A stretch of DNA of 64,000 bases from Monosporascus cannonballus. Lineage: Eukaryota > Ascomycota > Sordariomycetes > Xylariales. Where the stretch lies: contig QJNS01000184.1 of NCBI GenBank assembly GCA_004154925.1, positions 62,001 to 126,000 on the forward strand, given 5' to 3'. Below the pieces are notes generated by a model. The model worked only from the letters and a program-made list of their open reading frames with translations. It was not told the origin of the DNA and did no database searches. Made by a program: the position numbers and the translations under genes. Numbering within the stretch: position 1 is the first letter of the stretch; every line of letters begins with the position of its first letter. Of this stretch, positions 12,304-23,440 are shown in pieces.

Positions 12304-13592
12304 GATGAAGCTGAGATGTGGCTCTTGGGGCTAGGCAGCTTATTATTACTACCATGCCAGCGGAGCCGACAACAGGGGCTAATTGCATTCGATGGTTTGC
12401 TGGTTTGCATAGCCTGGTTTCCCCACAGTCAATCTCGCATACAGTCGTCTTAGGGAATATTGTGAGACCAATACGAGAATCGAGGAGTGAATGTGAATGA
12501 GATGGGATCACAGATCGGTATGTGAACCATCTTTATCTACTAGGTAGGGTAGTAGGTAGGTAGGTAGGTAGGTAGGCAGGTTGGACTTGTGGCGTGCTCC
12601 CAGCTCGTCCTAGGGGGACCTCAGCATATTGGGCTTGCGGGGGTAGGTAATCTGGCAACTATATACATACATACTACCCATGCAGGTATGTTGGGAGGTA
12701 GGTAGGTACGGATACCAGGTCGTATTGGCTCCAACTCTGTCTGGGTGTGCGATTGACAGGTACCTGCCCGTACACAGATAGGGGTTGACCTTGCATATGG
12801 TAACATTTCAGCCGTTCGAAACAAGCCAGTCACATCGGAGGATGGGTGAGAGTTTCAGAGGACAGATGCGCTAGGAACCCAGGCTAGTCGCGTACAGCTG
12901 TCCACTCGTCTATAGCTAATGAGTAGGCATACACCGGATTCATCAGTCACCAGTGTCAATATATATAGCCTTGCCAGCTACCTACATTCATGCCTACCTT
13001 GGCAGGTCATGCATAGGTATATGCCTAGTAGGTAGGATATATAGGAAGAGGGGTTGAATTTGGTACCTACGGGCATTAACATTAACGGAGAGTCTGGGCT
13101 CTGAGATCTGCAAGTTAAACTCAAATGCAAAAATGCTACGTCATTATATATAGTGAAGTCGGGACAACCGGGGCAATCGGCCAACTGCTGTACTAGGTAT
13201 ACTACATCCACGGTCTATCCAAGCCCCGCCATCAGTCGCGGCAGCGAAACACAAGCTCCGATCTAGGAACGTGGGGCACACGAATTTGAATTCTACAACT
13301 ACGCATCGCGAAAGACTCATCGATCCTCACGCTAGGCCCGTGAGAAGCTAACGAGTCTCTCTCCGAAGGGGATCAATAGTCGACCGAGTTCACCTTCGCT
13401 AGTACCGGTGACAAGTTGCAGCTGTAGTGATCGACCCCTCCTCTAATACAAGACCCCTCTAGCACCAGTGTGTTGTATTGTTTTGCGTTCCAGGCCTCAC
13501 GGACCTTACTTGCGCGTCCGGGGAAATATTAACACCATAATTACTTGTTGCACGACATTTATGCCTGTCAACCAAGGCGGCAGCATTCCGCA
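12304..13592. promoter_or_regulatory. Divergent intergenic region, sugar transporter / his1
   Basis: This 1.29-kb stretch separates two genes that point away from each other and so holds both promoters. It carries a (TAGG)n microsatellite at about 12,553-12,576 and shorter TAGGTAGG or TACCTACC runs near 12,690-12,710, 12,980 and 13,025. No TGACTCA site for the general amino acid control factor was found upstream of his1. No open frame is convincing. Confidence 0.6.
12553..12576. repeat. (TAGG)n microsatellite
   Basis: About six uninterrupted TAGG units occur upstream of the sugar transporter start, with further scattered copies of the same tetramer within 500 bp. Confidence 0.85.
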
Positions 13593-14830
13593 ATGGATTT
13601 GGTCAACCAGTTCGTCTAACCGCAAACACCAGTGTCGCTCCTGCGAACACCCTACGCCCCCCATGCGTCTACGATGAATCGGGAAAGAGCTAACATAGCG
13701 CATTGTGCCGACAGGATAGAGGGCCGGCTTCTCTTTGCCGTACCCAAGAGTGAGCTAAGCAACTCGTCCCTATGCGCATCCTATGGGGTTCTCGAAGGCT
13801 GACTCGTAGCTAAGAGGGTCGATTAAACCAAGCAACCCTCAACCTCCTCGAGGGTGCTGATATTCAGTTTAGACGGGAACATCGACTCGACATAGCCCTG
13901 GTCAAGAATCATCCCATTGCCCTCATATTCCTCCCAGCCGCCGACATTCCGACTTTCGTTGGAGAGGGTCAGGTAGACCTAGGAATCACGGGGTTTGATC
14001 AGGTTCAGGAGCACGATGCCGGGATACGGGCTCTACACCGGGCGCGGAGATTCTCCGGGGAGATCACCCCGGAGGAAGAGAGCGCGCATTCGTCCAAAGG
14101 CGCCGGATGCGAGACCGTCATGGATCTCGGCTTTGGTGGGTGCAAGCTGCAGGTACAGGTTCCCGTGAATGGCGGCTACAGCTCGCCAAAAGATCTGGTC
14201 GGGAAGAACATTGGCACAAGCTTTGTGCACTTGACTCGGAGATACTTTGCCAACTTGGAATTGGAAGTAGATTCGGCAAAAGAGCAACCGGATCAACAGT
14301 CCATCAAGTTTACCAACAAGCTGAGGACGAACATCGTCGAGTTGAGCGGCAGTGTTGAAGCCGCCTGTGCCCTCGGAGTGGCAGATGGTATCGTCGACCT
14401 AGTCGGTAAGTGTTGCACAGCTGAACTCGCCCCTAGTCTAGCACTGATTATTGTAGAATCCGGAGAGACGATGAAAGCGGCCGGCCTGAAGCCGATTGAC
14501 ACCGTTATCGAGACGAGTGCCATTCTCATCAAGTCGAGGAAGCCGAGCAATCCGGAATTGGTAGACTTAATTGCCAAACGTATTCAGGGTGTCATCACGG
14601 CCCAGAAATATGTCTTGTGTCAATATAATGTCCAGAGGAGTGCCCTGGCGACAGCCACAAAGATCGCCCCCGGAAAGCGGGCGCCGACGGTGACGTCGCT
14701 GGAAGAGGACGGCTGGGTCGCCGTGAGCGTCATGGTCGAGAAAAAAAAGATTGCCCCCATCATGGATGAGCTCACCAAGGTTGGGGCCACTGATATCTTG
14801 GTGCTGGACATCGTCAACACTCGGGGTTAA
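13593..14830 (+). CDS. his1: ATP phosphoribosyltransferase (histidine biosynthesis step 1)
   Basis: The enzyme condenses ATP with PRPP to N1-(5-phosphoribosyl)-ATP, the committed step of histidine synthesis, and is normally feedback-inhibited by histidine. Four exons join in phase: 13593-13609, 13715-13749, 13815-14405 and 14457-14830, giving 338 aa. The N-terminus reads MDLVNQIEGRLLFAVPK. The catalytic half contains RLDIALVKN, FLPAADIPTFVGEG and VDLGITGFDQVQEHD. The PRPP-binding region is ELSGSVEAACALGVADGIVDLV followed by ESGET. The C-terminal ACT-like regulatory domain includes VTSLEEDGWVAVSVMVEKKKI and ends DILVLDIVNTRG. Intron 1 starts GTTCGT, and intron 2 appears to end in AAG rather than CAG/TAG. 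Intron 3 is 51 bp, stop-free and in frame. Slightly longer than the roughly 300-aa yeast enzyme. Confidence 0.95.
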
Positions 14831-15596
14831 TTTGACAAAAGGGGAAAGACCATGTCTGCAATTCAAGGCGTCGGGGCCGGTAAAAATGGCTGTAGGTGTA
14901 GGTGAAATCCAGTAGAGATGTTCGGTGCGGACTCAGATAGCTCATCGATTCCAATCTGCTCTGATATATTGCGAGCGGGTGTTATAGATGTCATCCGTGA
15001 CTGCATACGGAGACTTAATATGCTTGGAAGGGCAATGCCGCAATCAATTACAGAGCCCACTAACTTGCCAGTTGTGAGGGGCGTGCGGGTGGACCAAACC
15101 CCCCTTTTCTGGGGCTCTACATATCGGTACGAGTTGGGGCTCTGATTGTCCAAATTTATAGAAATTGATAACGGGCCTGAGGGCGTAATTGGACGGGGGC
15201 TCATTTTGATAGGTAACTTAGGTTGCATCACAAAGCATATCTCACCCGCCATAGGGCTGTGCAGCCGCGCGGTCGCCGGTTTACAAGCCACATCGTGCTG
15301 CGTGTGTACTGTATGTAGTATTTACGGTGCCCGATTGTCCGACTCGGGATGATCCCGCCTTCTATCTATAAGAGCGGCCCCTGGTCATTGTATGGCGCAT
15401 TCCCCCGCCGTCTCGTTCATACATATAGCTCAGCTATCTCTCGGTATCGATGTCTGGGTTCCTACTCCTCAATTCGACATCGGCTTTTGGATGCGCAGGA
15501 GGAAGCAGTGTACTCCATCCATTGGCTTTTGGCAATTAATTGGACACCGCCATGCCGGCCACTACTAGGGGTATTACCGCTAGGCCTCCCGGCGGC
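14831..15596. other. Intergenic, his1 3' flank and promoter of next gene
   Basis: Only short overlapping frames are present and none resembles a known protein. The stretch should hold the his1 terminator and the promoter of the small membrane protein gene. Confidence 0.6.
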
Positions 15597-16113
15597 ATGA
15601 ATCCCAACCCGTCGGGAAACGGCGGCGGGCCGCGCTCGAAGCTCTACCACGTGAGTTCCCGGTCCTCCCGGGCGCGGGGAAAGGTTAGTGAAAGAAAGAA
15701 AAGAACCGCGCGCTGACCCACCAGCTCACCAGGCCATCATGACGCCGATCAACCTTATCGCGTTCTTCGTGTCACTGTACCTCGTGGACGTCCACTACCA
15801 GAACGAGCGGGCGCGGAGGCACGCTGCGGGTCAGGAACAGCAGAAATGGACGGCACAGCTGCACCGCCTGCTGTTCCGGCCCCAGCCGTACGAATGGGTC
15901 GACCAGAACAGGCCAGCGCCGCCCAACAAACACGAGGAGCGCTACTACTACCACACGAAGCAGAAGAAGCTCATGAAGATGAAGGCCGCCGACGCCTTCG
16001 GGCTGCGAGGGCCCGTCCTCGTCGGCCTGTGCTCGCTCGCCATCCTCGCGGCTTGGGCGGCGTGGCGTCTGGGTCTCGGCCTGCTGTATTGGTGCCGGTA
16101 TTATCTGCAATGA
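15597..16113 (+). CDS. Small two-helix membrane protein, unknown function
   Basis: I do not recognise a named family. Two exons are supported, 15597-15650 and 15733-16113. The donor is GTGAGT, a branch-like GCTGAC precedes the CACCAG acceptor, and the phase is 0, giving 144 aa. The start MNPNPSGNGGGP is chosen because the exon runs cleanly into a good donor. A first hydrophobic segment follows the splice (PINLIAFFVSLYLVDVHY). Next comes a basic, Arg/Lys/Gln-rich central part with a YYYHTKQKK stretch, then a second membrane segment near the C-terminus (GPVLVGLCSLAILAAWAAW). The layout fits an endomembrane or mitochondrial protein with both ends on one side. Codon use is GC-rich like a normal host gene. 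Confidence 0.75.
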
Positions 16114-16424
16114 ACGCGCGAAAAATTCTAGCTATATATTCTGCGGCGCGTGACCTGGGATGATGCATTTACAAAATATCTATGTTGGGTGCTTAACGGG
16201 ATAGACTGATGAGATCTACTTCAGAGATTCTTTTGTTGTACCTATCTTTGACTACCGACATACTAAGTACCTGTGGCTGATAAGAGCGATGTTCTATTTT
16301 GAGGAGGCAGCTCCGGAAGTCGGGGTGGATGAACGACATACCCATCTAACCGGTGCAAGTATATTTGTCAACTCTCTGGCTGATGATATTCAAAAGGTTC
16401 GGATTGACATTGAATTGCACTGCA

Positions 16425-16463
16425 GGACGTCGGGATACCAGGACGTCGGGATACCAGGACGTC
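16425..16463. repeat. 16-bp tandem repeat (about 2.4 units)
   Basis: The unit ggacgtcgggatacca occurs twice in full followed by ggacgtc. Each unit carries one GACGTC core, so the repeat multiplies a potential bZIP site. Confidence 0.85.
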
Positions 16464-16709
16464 AGAATGGTCTGTAGGATCCCTGCCGCAGATCCCTCCG
16501 CTAGGAGATTCTACAATAGGTAGGTAGGCACCAGAAGAGGCCTCTCTCTAGCGCTACTTCTTAGATGCGAGATAACGAATCACGCAAAGTGGTATTTTTG
16601 CTAGATACCGGTGGTAATTCTACGCTATTGACGTCATGATATACCTACTAGGGCCTGAGCCATAGGGCTAATAATAAGCCCCCCGCCCGACTGTGGAACT
16701 CCTGACGTC
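16426..16709. promoter_or_regulatory. Cluster of five GACGTC (bZIP/CRE-type) sites
   Basis: GACGTC occurs at 16426, 16442, 16458, 16630 and 16704. The fourth is a full TGACGTCA cAMP-response-element palindrome (16629-16636). ACGT-core palindromes are the usual targets of bZIP factors of the ATF/CREB class. The cluster lies 320-600 bp before the acyltransferase start. Regulation of that gene is inferred from position only. Confidence 0.5.
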
Positions 16710-17027
16710 CCAACCCAGAGGCCCTGCGGTGGTCAAGCCACAGCTCCATCAATAGAACTTCGTCTCACATGCCCGCGCCACCCTCAAGCTAACATGATGT
16801 CCATGGCAGACGAGAGTCATAACAGTCGTGTCGCGTATTCTTTTGTAGTACTTAACTTGTTAGAACTTAAATTTTATTTTTTTCCCCTTCTACTCTTCCT
16901 TGGTTTCCAGTTCTTTCACGCTTCGTATTCCTCACTGCTCATCGCTTTTCTTCATCCCGCTCCCGATCTTACATCTAAAGCTCATTTCAATCCAAAGCTT
17001 ACATATGCCGACCCCTGAATCGACATT

Positions 17028-19133
17028 ATGACCCAACATGTCGACTTAGCCACGACTTACCGGCAGCTGTACCGCTCGAGATTTCGGGACAATGTGCAGT
17101 CCGGAGCCTCGAAGCCCTTCATTGTGCCGTTTCATCTTCTTGGCGTCTGGATCGTACCGACTTTATATCTAGCTATCCCGCACAAGAACAGGCCTTGGCT
17201 CTATAAGGCACGATGGCTGGTCCTCGCCTTCCTTGTCGTTTTCCATTTTAAGATGATCACAGAGGTCTCTAGTCCTAATTTTGCTTCTGCTTACGGGGTA
17301 TGAAAAATATTCCGTTAGATCTTGAGCCCATTAGTCTGCAGGGCCCGCAAGCTAACTTGTACAGTATGTTGCATCGGTTCCTCTAAACTCCTTTCCTGCT
17401 GTCTTGACACCATCAGTTAGACAGTGGATTGGGGGGTCCTGGTTTCCTGCGTAAGATGTTAATATATAACTAGCGCCGGTTTGATAGCAGCATGGAGCAC
17501 GATATGGAACTTTACGCTCCTCGTGTGGACCAAACCTCAGTGGGATGCCAAACGAGTGAATATCAGGAGAAAGAAGTCTTCGAACGGGGGACCTCCTAGA
17601 GACTTAGCCTCCCATGAGAGGTTGCATCTGAATGGCGGCCGGCTTGATTCCAACGTGAACGGGAAGGATAAAGGCTTGAGCACCAGCTATAGCTCTCCTG
17701 GACCAAATGATGGCGGTTCTGAGCGTCGTGACTCACGGCAAGTAGACCTACCTAGTTCGCAGGGCGCGAAGTTAGACGGACGAGTGATGAACTGTACGTC
17801 AACCTTGGAGCACAGAGAAAGGCAGCCACATGCGAAGCTGTCCGAAAAGCCCGGAGGCACGAGCGGCGATACTTATACCCAAATCAACACGCGGACGATG
17901 GGTGCTGCCAATAAAGGCGAGGACGAGGAATTTGAATATTACTGGCAAGAATATCCGGCCGACGGCTCCTGCCTGGCCCGTTTGGACTGGGCCTTCGACA
18001 TTTGCAGCACATTTCGGATGACAGGTAAGTAATCTCCTTTCATTGTCGCGAGAATCTTTCAAGAACTCGGCCGATGATATTGGATATATCTAGAACCTTT
18101 AACAGCGATCAGGAAGGGCTAACGACAACTACCAGGATGGAATTGGGCGATACGTTGTCTACCGCCATATGAAGTCCCTTCCCACACTGCCGACGGTGGC
18201 CAGCTTCCCCTGAGCTCCCTTCCCAACTGCTCAAAGGAAGGTTACACGCGGACCACGTCGCGCAGGGACTTCTTCTTCAAGCGGTTATTTATTAATATCC
18301 TACCGAGCTACATCCTCGTCGACCTATGCGCGGTCCTCATGATGCAGGACCCCTATTTCGTCGTGGGTCCCACCGGTGACCTGCCCCTCCCGCCCCACCT
18401 GGCGGCCATGCACCCGGCGCTCCTCTCCCTCCGACGCACGTCGCTCTCCCTGCTGGGCATCCTATCCGCGCTGCACCTCGTGTTCAACTCGGGCGCGCTG
18501 TGCCTGTGCCTCCTCTTCCCGCCGGTCCTCGGGTTCCGCGCCCACCCGTGGCACCTGCCGACCATCTCCGGTTCCTTCGCGCAGGTGCTGGACCGCGGCC
18601 TCGCCGGCTTCTGGGGCGCGTGGTGGCACCAGACGTTCCGGTTCGGGTTCGAGGCGCCGGCGCGGCGGCTCCGCCTGGGGCCGCGGGGCGCCACCGCCCT
18701 CGCCTTCCTGCAGTCCGGCCTCCTCCACGCCGCCGGCAGCTACAGCACCGTCCCGGACACACGCTGGTGGGAGCCCCCACTGTTCTTCCTGCTCGCGGGC
18801 CTCGGCGTCCTGCTGCAGCGCTGGCTGGCGTCGAGGGTGCTGCCACTCCTCCTGGGGCCGGGGGGGCTCGTCGCCCGCCGCACACCGCCGCGTTGGGCCC
18901 GTAGGCTCGGCAACCTGGCCTTCATGCTCGCCTGGCTGCAGGCCACGAGCTGGCCGCTGCTCGACGACTTCGGCCGCTGCGGCCTGTGGCTCTTCGAGCC
19001 GGTGCCCGTCTCGCTGTTCCGCGCCCTGGGCTACGGGCCGACGGGTGATAGGCGAGTGTGGCGGTACGATAGCGGTTTTCTGGCCCGGTGGTATTCGGGG
19101 AAGCACTGGTGGGATAGCGGGATTGGGATATAG
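17028..19133 (+). CDS. Wax-synthase-domain (MBOAT-like) membrane acyltransferase
   Basis: This is a polytopic membrane protein of the fungal wax synthase/acetyltransferase family, which transfers acyl groups to alcohols or to secondary metabolites such as terpenoids. Exon 1 is 17028-17297 (TTYRQLYRSRF, two hydrophobic segments). A later exon begins near 17474 (AGLIAAWSTIWNFTLLVW), and a GTAAGT intron at 18025-18135 joins RMTG to WNWAIRCLPP, matching the family's RGIGWNW. The last exon, 18136-19133, carries FFFKRLFINILPSYILVD, the motif GFWGAWWHQTFRFGF (family FWGRRWHQ type, with the histidine retained) and several helices. The splicing between 17298 and 17473 is unresolved. A hydrophilic loop of about 130 residues follows the second segment. 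The last exon is much richer in GC than the first. Substrate is unknown, and no other biosynthetic gene is adjacent. Confidence 0.8.
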
Positions 19134-19336
19134 ATTTGTATCTGTAGAAGGGGCATTAGGCATTACGCACTACGCACTAGAGTTCGCATCTGTATTATTA
19201 GCATTTGGTATCATTAGAGTAGGCGGAGCCCGAAGACCATATATATTAGACGAGAGCATTGTTAGGTTCCCAATTCTCCTATTATTGAATAGCATGAACA
19301 AAGCTACACCACGCCGTACTCGTGAGCCCCGAGCCT
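19134..19336. other. Convergent 3' spacer between acyltransferase and TERT
   Basis: Only about 200 bp separates the two stop codons, so the 3' UTRs of the convergent transcripts probably overlap. Confidence 0.7.
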
Positions 19337-22300
19337 CTACGGCCGAATGAAGTCGAGGTGGCGCACGCGGCCATAACAGATATCCTTCAGGAGGCCCAGC
19401 TTTCTGATCTCCCCTCTCAACCAGCCTATCACGTCGCCGTATCGCGATTGTTTCTGCGATAGTACCCTGCAGAAAGCATTATATGCGAGCCTAGCTCGTC
19501 AGCCACGGCCTGATTCCACAGCTGTATAGATAGGGGATGGCACATACCACGACACTTCGCATTTCCGGATATCGCAGCTGTAGCCCGGATGTCTGCGCTT
19601 GCGGGTCTTGCTAACAAGGAGCAGGTACGCCACGTCGGCGAGCTTCGAGATGGTCCCTTTATATTTACGATATGCATGTTAGCGTGATCGAGCTAGCACG
19701 ACCGACGAACTACCGTGGGGGGAGGCTCTCACGTGTGACGAGGCTTGCCGGGGGCTGCTTCTGCTGGGGCAGACAGCGCGCGTATGCCCATGCCTTGGTT
19801 GCCGTCTCCATGAAGGCGTCGTATGCATTCCTTAGCATGGTCGTCGCCGAGTTAAGCGTCGTGTCGAAGAACATCAGATGGCTCTGAATCTTAAACGCGT
19901 CTGCGCGGATCAAGAGTTAGCGGGCGGCTTGCGATCTACGTACTTATCGCGCTCGCTGCTGCGCCCCTGCTCGTTCTTTTACTTACTGAGAACTTTGCGC
20001 TGGAAGTTCTGTCCGGGCGTGCGGGAGAACTCGACGGTGAGTGAGTCGTATATAGCTGTTAGTAATAACAAAGATGTTAGACGGTTTCGGTCGCCACTAG
20101 GAATGCCAGTGACAACTTACTTGAGCCCTTCTCTTGGTCCCGTGCCCGGGCGATCCCCAAGGTCTCGCAGTCGATCTTGGTCCCGCAGTACGGAAAACTT
20201 TGGTCCGGGGCTAGACTCGGAACGGGTTGTTGGTCGAGCATCAGCTCGAAGTTCACGAGAGTCTTTCGAGGGTTGACGACGACACCGTATTCCGGCACCC
20301 CTCGGTGCATCGTCTCCACGAAGCGGACCGCCTTGCGCTTGTCCGTAGTAATGAGGAGAAAATCGTCGATAAGCCGCAACAGCAGGCAGTCCTCGGAATC
20401 GAGGAATGGCAGAACGTGGGCCTCGAGATCGGCATAGAAGTAATTGCAGAGCGTGGAGGAGAGAACGGAGCCCTGGGGTATGCCCTCCTTTTGCCTGTAG
20501 AATTTCTTGCCGATCTTGACGAGGTTCTGCTCGATGTGGGACGCAACTAATTGAAGCAACTCGCTGGTCTCATAGTCCCTCTTCGAGAAACTGTCGACAA
20601 ACACGGTATTGCGCCTGTTTGCGGCTCGGCCGGATTCGAGGATGTCTGTTAATGTCAATGCGTCATGTGTTCTAGTTGCAGCCAATGTCCATTTCTTCGT
20701 AAGCTTAAGCTTAGACTCGGGCTCCCTGTTTGGACGGCTCCATAGGTTGGGTGCAACTTGCAGATACTTAAATATTCGATATCGTCGTGCCTGAGGTATC
20801 GAGCCGAGCAGGCCAACGATCGCTGCTTGAGGGATGGTATCGAAAGCCGACTGAACGTCTAGTTTGGCGAAATAAAGCTTCTGCGGGCGCGACGCTATCT
20901 TCTCTTTGAAAGGTTTGATACGCCTGTAGATGTCTCCAACAGAGAACATAGCGGAGCGGAGAATCTCAGAGTGTGTAGGCTGATTTTATTAGACTTGCTT
21001 TAAGGGGACCAAGAGAGTAACTTACGGCTTCAAGCTGTAGGACAGCTTGTGCGGGTGCTAGGAGCTTGTTGATGGCGAGTCCCAGTGCTTTCTTGTTACC
21101 TCGGGGGAAAGTTCGTCTCCGTAGGTTCATAATCGGTCTCATGGTCGTTCCCTTCGGAAGCAGCCGGACTTGACTGAACCCGAGGGGACGGGAGTCTAGA
21201 ATACGACAAGCATCATCCATACTAACCTCTTCGAACATTCTCAGCTTGAGGGAGCTCATTGACGGCTCTGCCACGTAACGCCAGACATCATGACGGAAGA
21301 AGAAAAGTCGATACTTCTGATGATTTGACTCGGTAACATAGAAGTTGCTGCGAATAAGGGGTATCAAGAGAGAATCAAAAATGAAGTATAGAAACTCGTA
21401 GAAGAGTTCTACTCGCTTTTGCATATCCGTTTGGGATGTCTTGTTTGACATCAGCCGTCGCGGTGCAAGCCAGTCGATATCTGTGACCTAGGAATTGGTC
21501 AATTATATTATCCTTCTTGTGAGAATGTTATGAGCCGTACCTTCATCCCCTGCATGACCTCATGAAGTGACATGCCTTCGAAGCGTCTTAACAAGATAAA
21601 TTGATGCATCTTTTTGAGCACCAACTCCTTGTTCTGTTGGCCAGTAGAGCCGGCTCCAAAGAACTCATTTGGCAAGATCCGGCTCAGGACCGCTTGGCAG
21701 AAGGCAGATACCTTTGCAGGAGGGGTGGCGAGATCAGTAAGGGGTCGATCAGGGCCTCGTGATAATGCATTGGATGATTTCCAAGGCTCTAATATGTTTG
21801 CCTGGTGTCCACCTGTCTTCCGTGGCGCTTTCCGGGGAACGCTTCCCTTCGTAACAACATCCCTTCGTCGGTCGCCCGGCGCGCCGACCTTTAATGTCAG
21901 TACTTTGATCGTATGACACTCTATGGGCGGCGGACTCACTGGACAAATGTGGTGCAGTAATTCAGAGTAAGAGCAACGTTGGTGTAAAATTTGGAACTTT
22001 TTAACGAGCTGCGCCGCTTTGCCTCTCAGCCTTTTGGGAAGATGGATTCGGAGACCGGGGTCATGAGGTTGACCAAACTTTGTCGCGATTTCATCCTCAC
22101 GGAGAGTGTAATCTTTCAATCGTTGCGATGTCTCCTTGAAGTCGACTCTAGACGTGAATACATTGTGGAGACCAAATTGGCGGGGAAACATGTACATCAT
22201 GACTCTCATCGTGTTGAATCGATTCCGGTTTACCGTTATATTCTCGTCCGCGGTTGAGCAGGCCTCGTATTCGTCGCTATGTCGATAGGGCGACCGGTTC

Positions 22301-23440
22301 AAGACATCTAACGTTTCTCAGCAACGGTAGTAAAATTGGGACGTGGAGTCTACATACGGATGTGCCTGAGACCAAAATGCACTAAGCCGCGAGCATTGAG
22401 CGCCGCTCTGGCATATAGCATTCTGTTTCGGACGAAAACGATATCTGAAGGAGATTTGACGGAGGATTCTGATGTGGAACCTTGAGTCTTATCCGGGTCC
22501 AAAAGCTCAGTCTCAGACAGTGGCTTTCCTAGAGTTAGGTTCATATTAGATCATTGTGGACAACAGACGGCTGTCTTGCTCACCACTGATCTGGAAGTAA
22601 TTGTTGGTGCCGGCATTGACGGGAACGAAGATTGCGCAGTCGAGCAGGAGATCCAGCATAATACGTTCTCCAGACTGCCCTAGAAGCAGTAGGAGTTGCG
22701 GCCATGGTGCCCCTTTTAACATGTCGACATGCGGGTTTGGATGAAGTGCAAAGAGTCCCGGGATATTGGGCTCGCCGTTGCGTGCTTGCCTTGGCGGCAC
22801 GGAACCTCGATTTCTGCGGAATCCATCACAAAGCAAATGCTTCGGCCACGTGTCCGAGGCTTTTGTCTTAGAGAAAAGCAGCCAGATAGCGAAATCCACG
22901 ATCTGTTTCGTATCAGTCATCACCATATATAGTATAACAGAAGCTGCTGTGTGTGCTTGTCGCACCGAGCATCTACGGTCCGGCACCTACTTCGGACTGT
23001 GAGAACCTAGAGCCAGCGATGCCATCGGAGAGAGTGACATATGACTCGTCGCCTTTTTGAGAGAACGTTGTCCATTGCTCCCAGCGATCGTCTGTCGAAC
23101 CACAGGACAGCTTTGCCGAGATACCAATAAGCGTACTATCAAGCAGGGCCCCAACAGATTGCTCCACATCGGAAAGCGCTGAATTTGGACTCTCGCCAAC
23201 CTTGCCTATCGCAGCAACCTTTTTCCTCCGTAGTCTGGACGAGGGAGGCAGCCTTGAGAGGATATAATCGCGCAGATTGCGGACGTGAGGATAGAACTGT
23301 TCCAGCAGAGCATGCTGTATTCCGGTGACGGCGGATAGCTTGGGCTCACTGGAGTGCGTCTTCACTTTCTTGCCTTGCAACCCATCACTGGATGAACGAC
23401 TGGCGGAACCTGCTCGCTTCCGCTTTCTTGGGCGGGCCAT
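19337..23440 (-). CDS. TERT: Telomerase reverse transcriptase
   Basis: TERT is the catalytic subunit that copies the telomerase RNA template onto chromosome ends. Ten exons join in phase: 23440-22991, 22902-22584, 22528-22358, 22307-21541, 21487-21026, 20979-20121, 20055-19987, 19900-19733, 19656-19548 and 19490-19337, giving 1,175 aa. The N-terminus is basic, followed by LLEQFYPHVRNLRDYILSRL and a GQ/TEN-type region (IVDFAIWLLF, NYFQISG). The T/CP region holds YMFPRQFGLHNVFTS. RT motifs 1 and 2 are LLIPLIRSNFYVTES and QVRLLPKGTTMRPIMN. Motif A is LYFAKLDVQSAFD (Asp at about 763) and B' is GIPQGSVLSSTLCNYFYADLE. Motif C is LLRLIDDFLLITT (Asp pair at about 928), D is VVNPRKTLVNFE and E is SFPYCGTKID. 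The thumb/CTE ends VRHLDFIRP. All three catalytic aspartates are present. One acceptor appears to be AAG. Confidence 0.96.

Larger units (their letters stand above)
16114..17027. other. Intergenic region upstream of the acyltransferase
   Basis: No gene is visible. The region contains a tandem repeat and a cluster of GACGTC sites (listed separately). Just upstream of the next start it carries a pyrimidine-rich stretch at 16,860-16,970, typical of fungal promoters and 5' UTRs. Confidence 0.6.

Noticed and set aside
17451..17473. GTAAGA...CTAG as an intron in the acyltransferase
   Set aside because: Although the phase would fit, 23 bp is too short for a spliceosomal intron; I left this junction unresolved.
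18376..19350. Long plus-strand frame and several minus-strand frames over the acyltransferase last exon
   Set aside because: They are by-products of extreme GC content. Their translations are Arg/Ala/Pro/Ser-rich low complexity, whereas the overlapping frame has the wax synthase motifs and matching introns.
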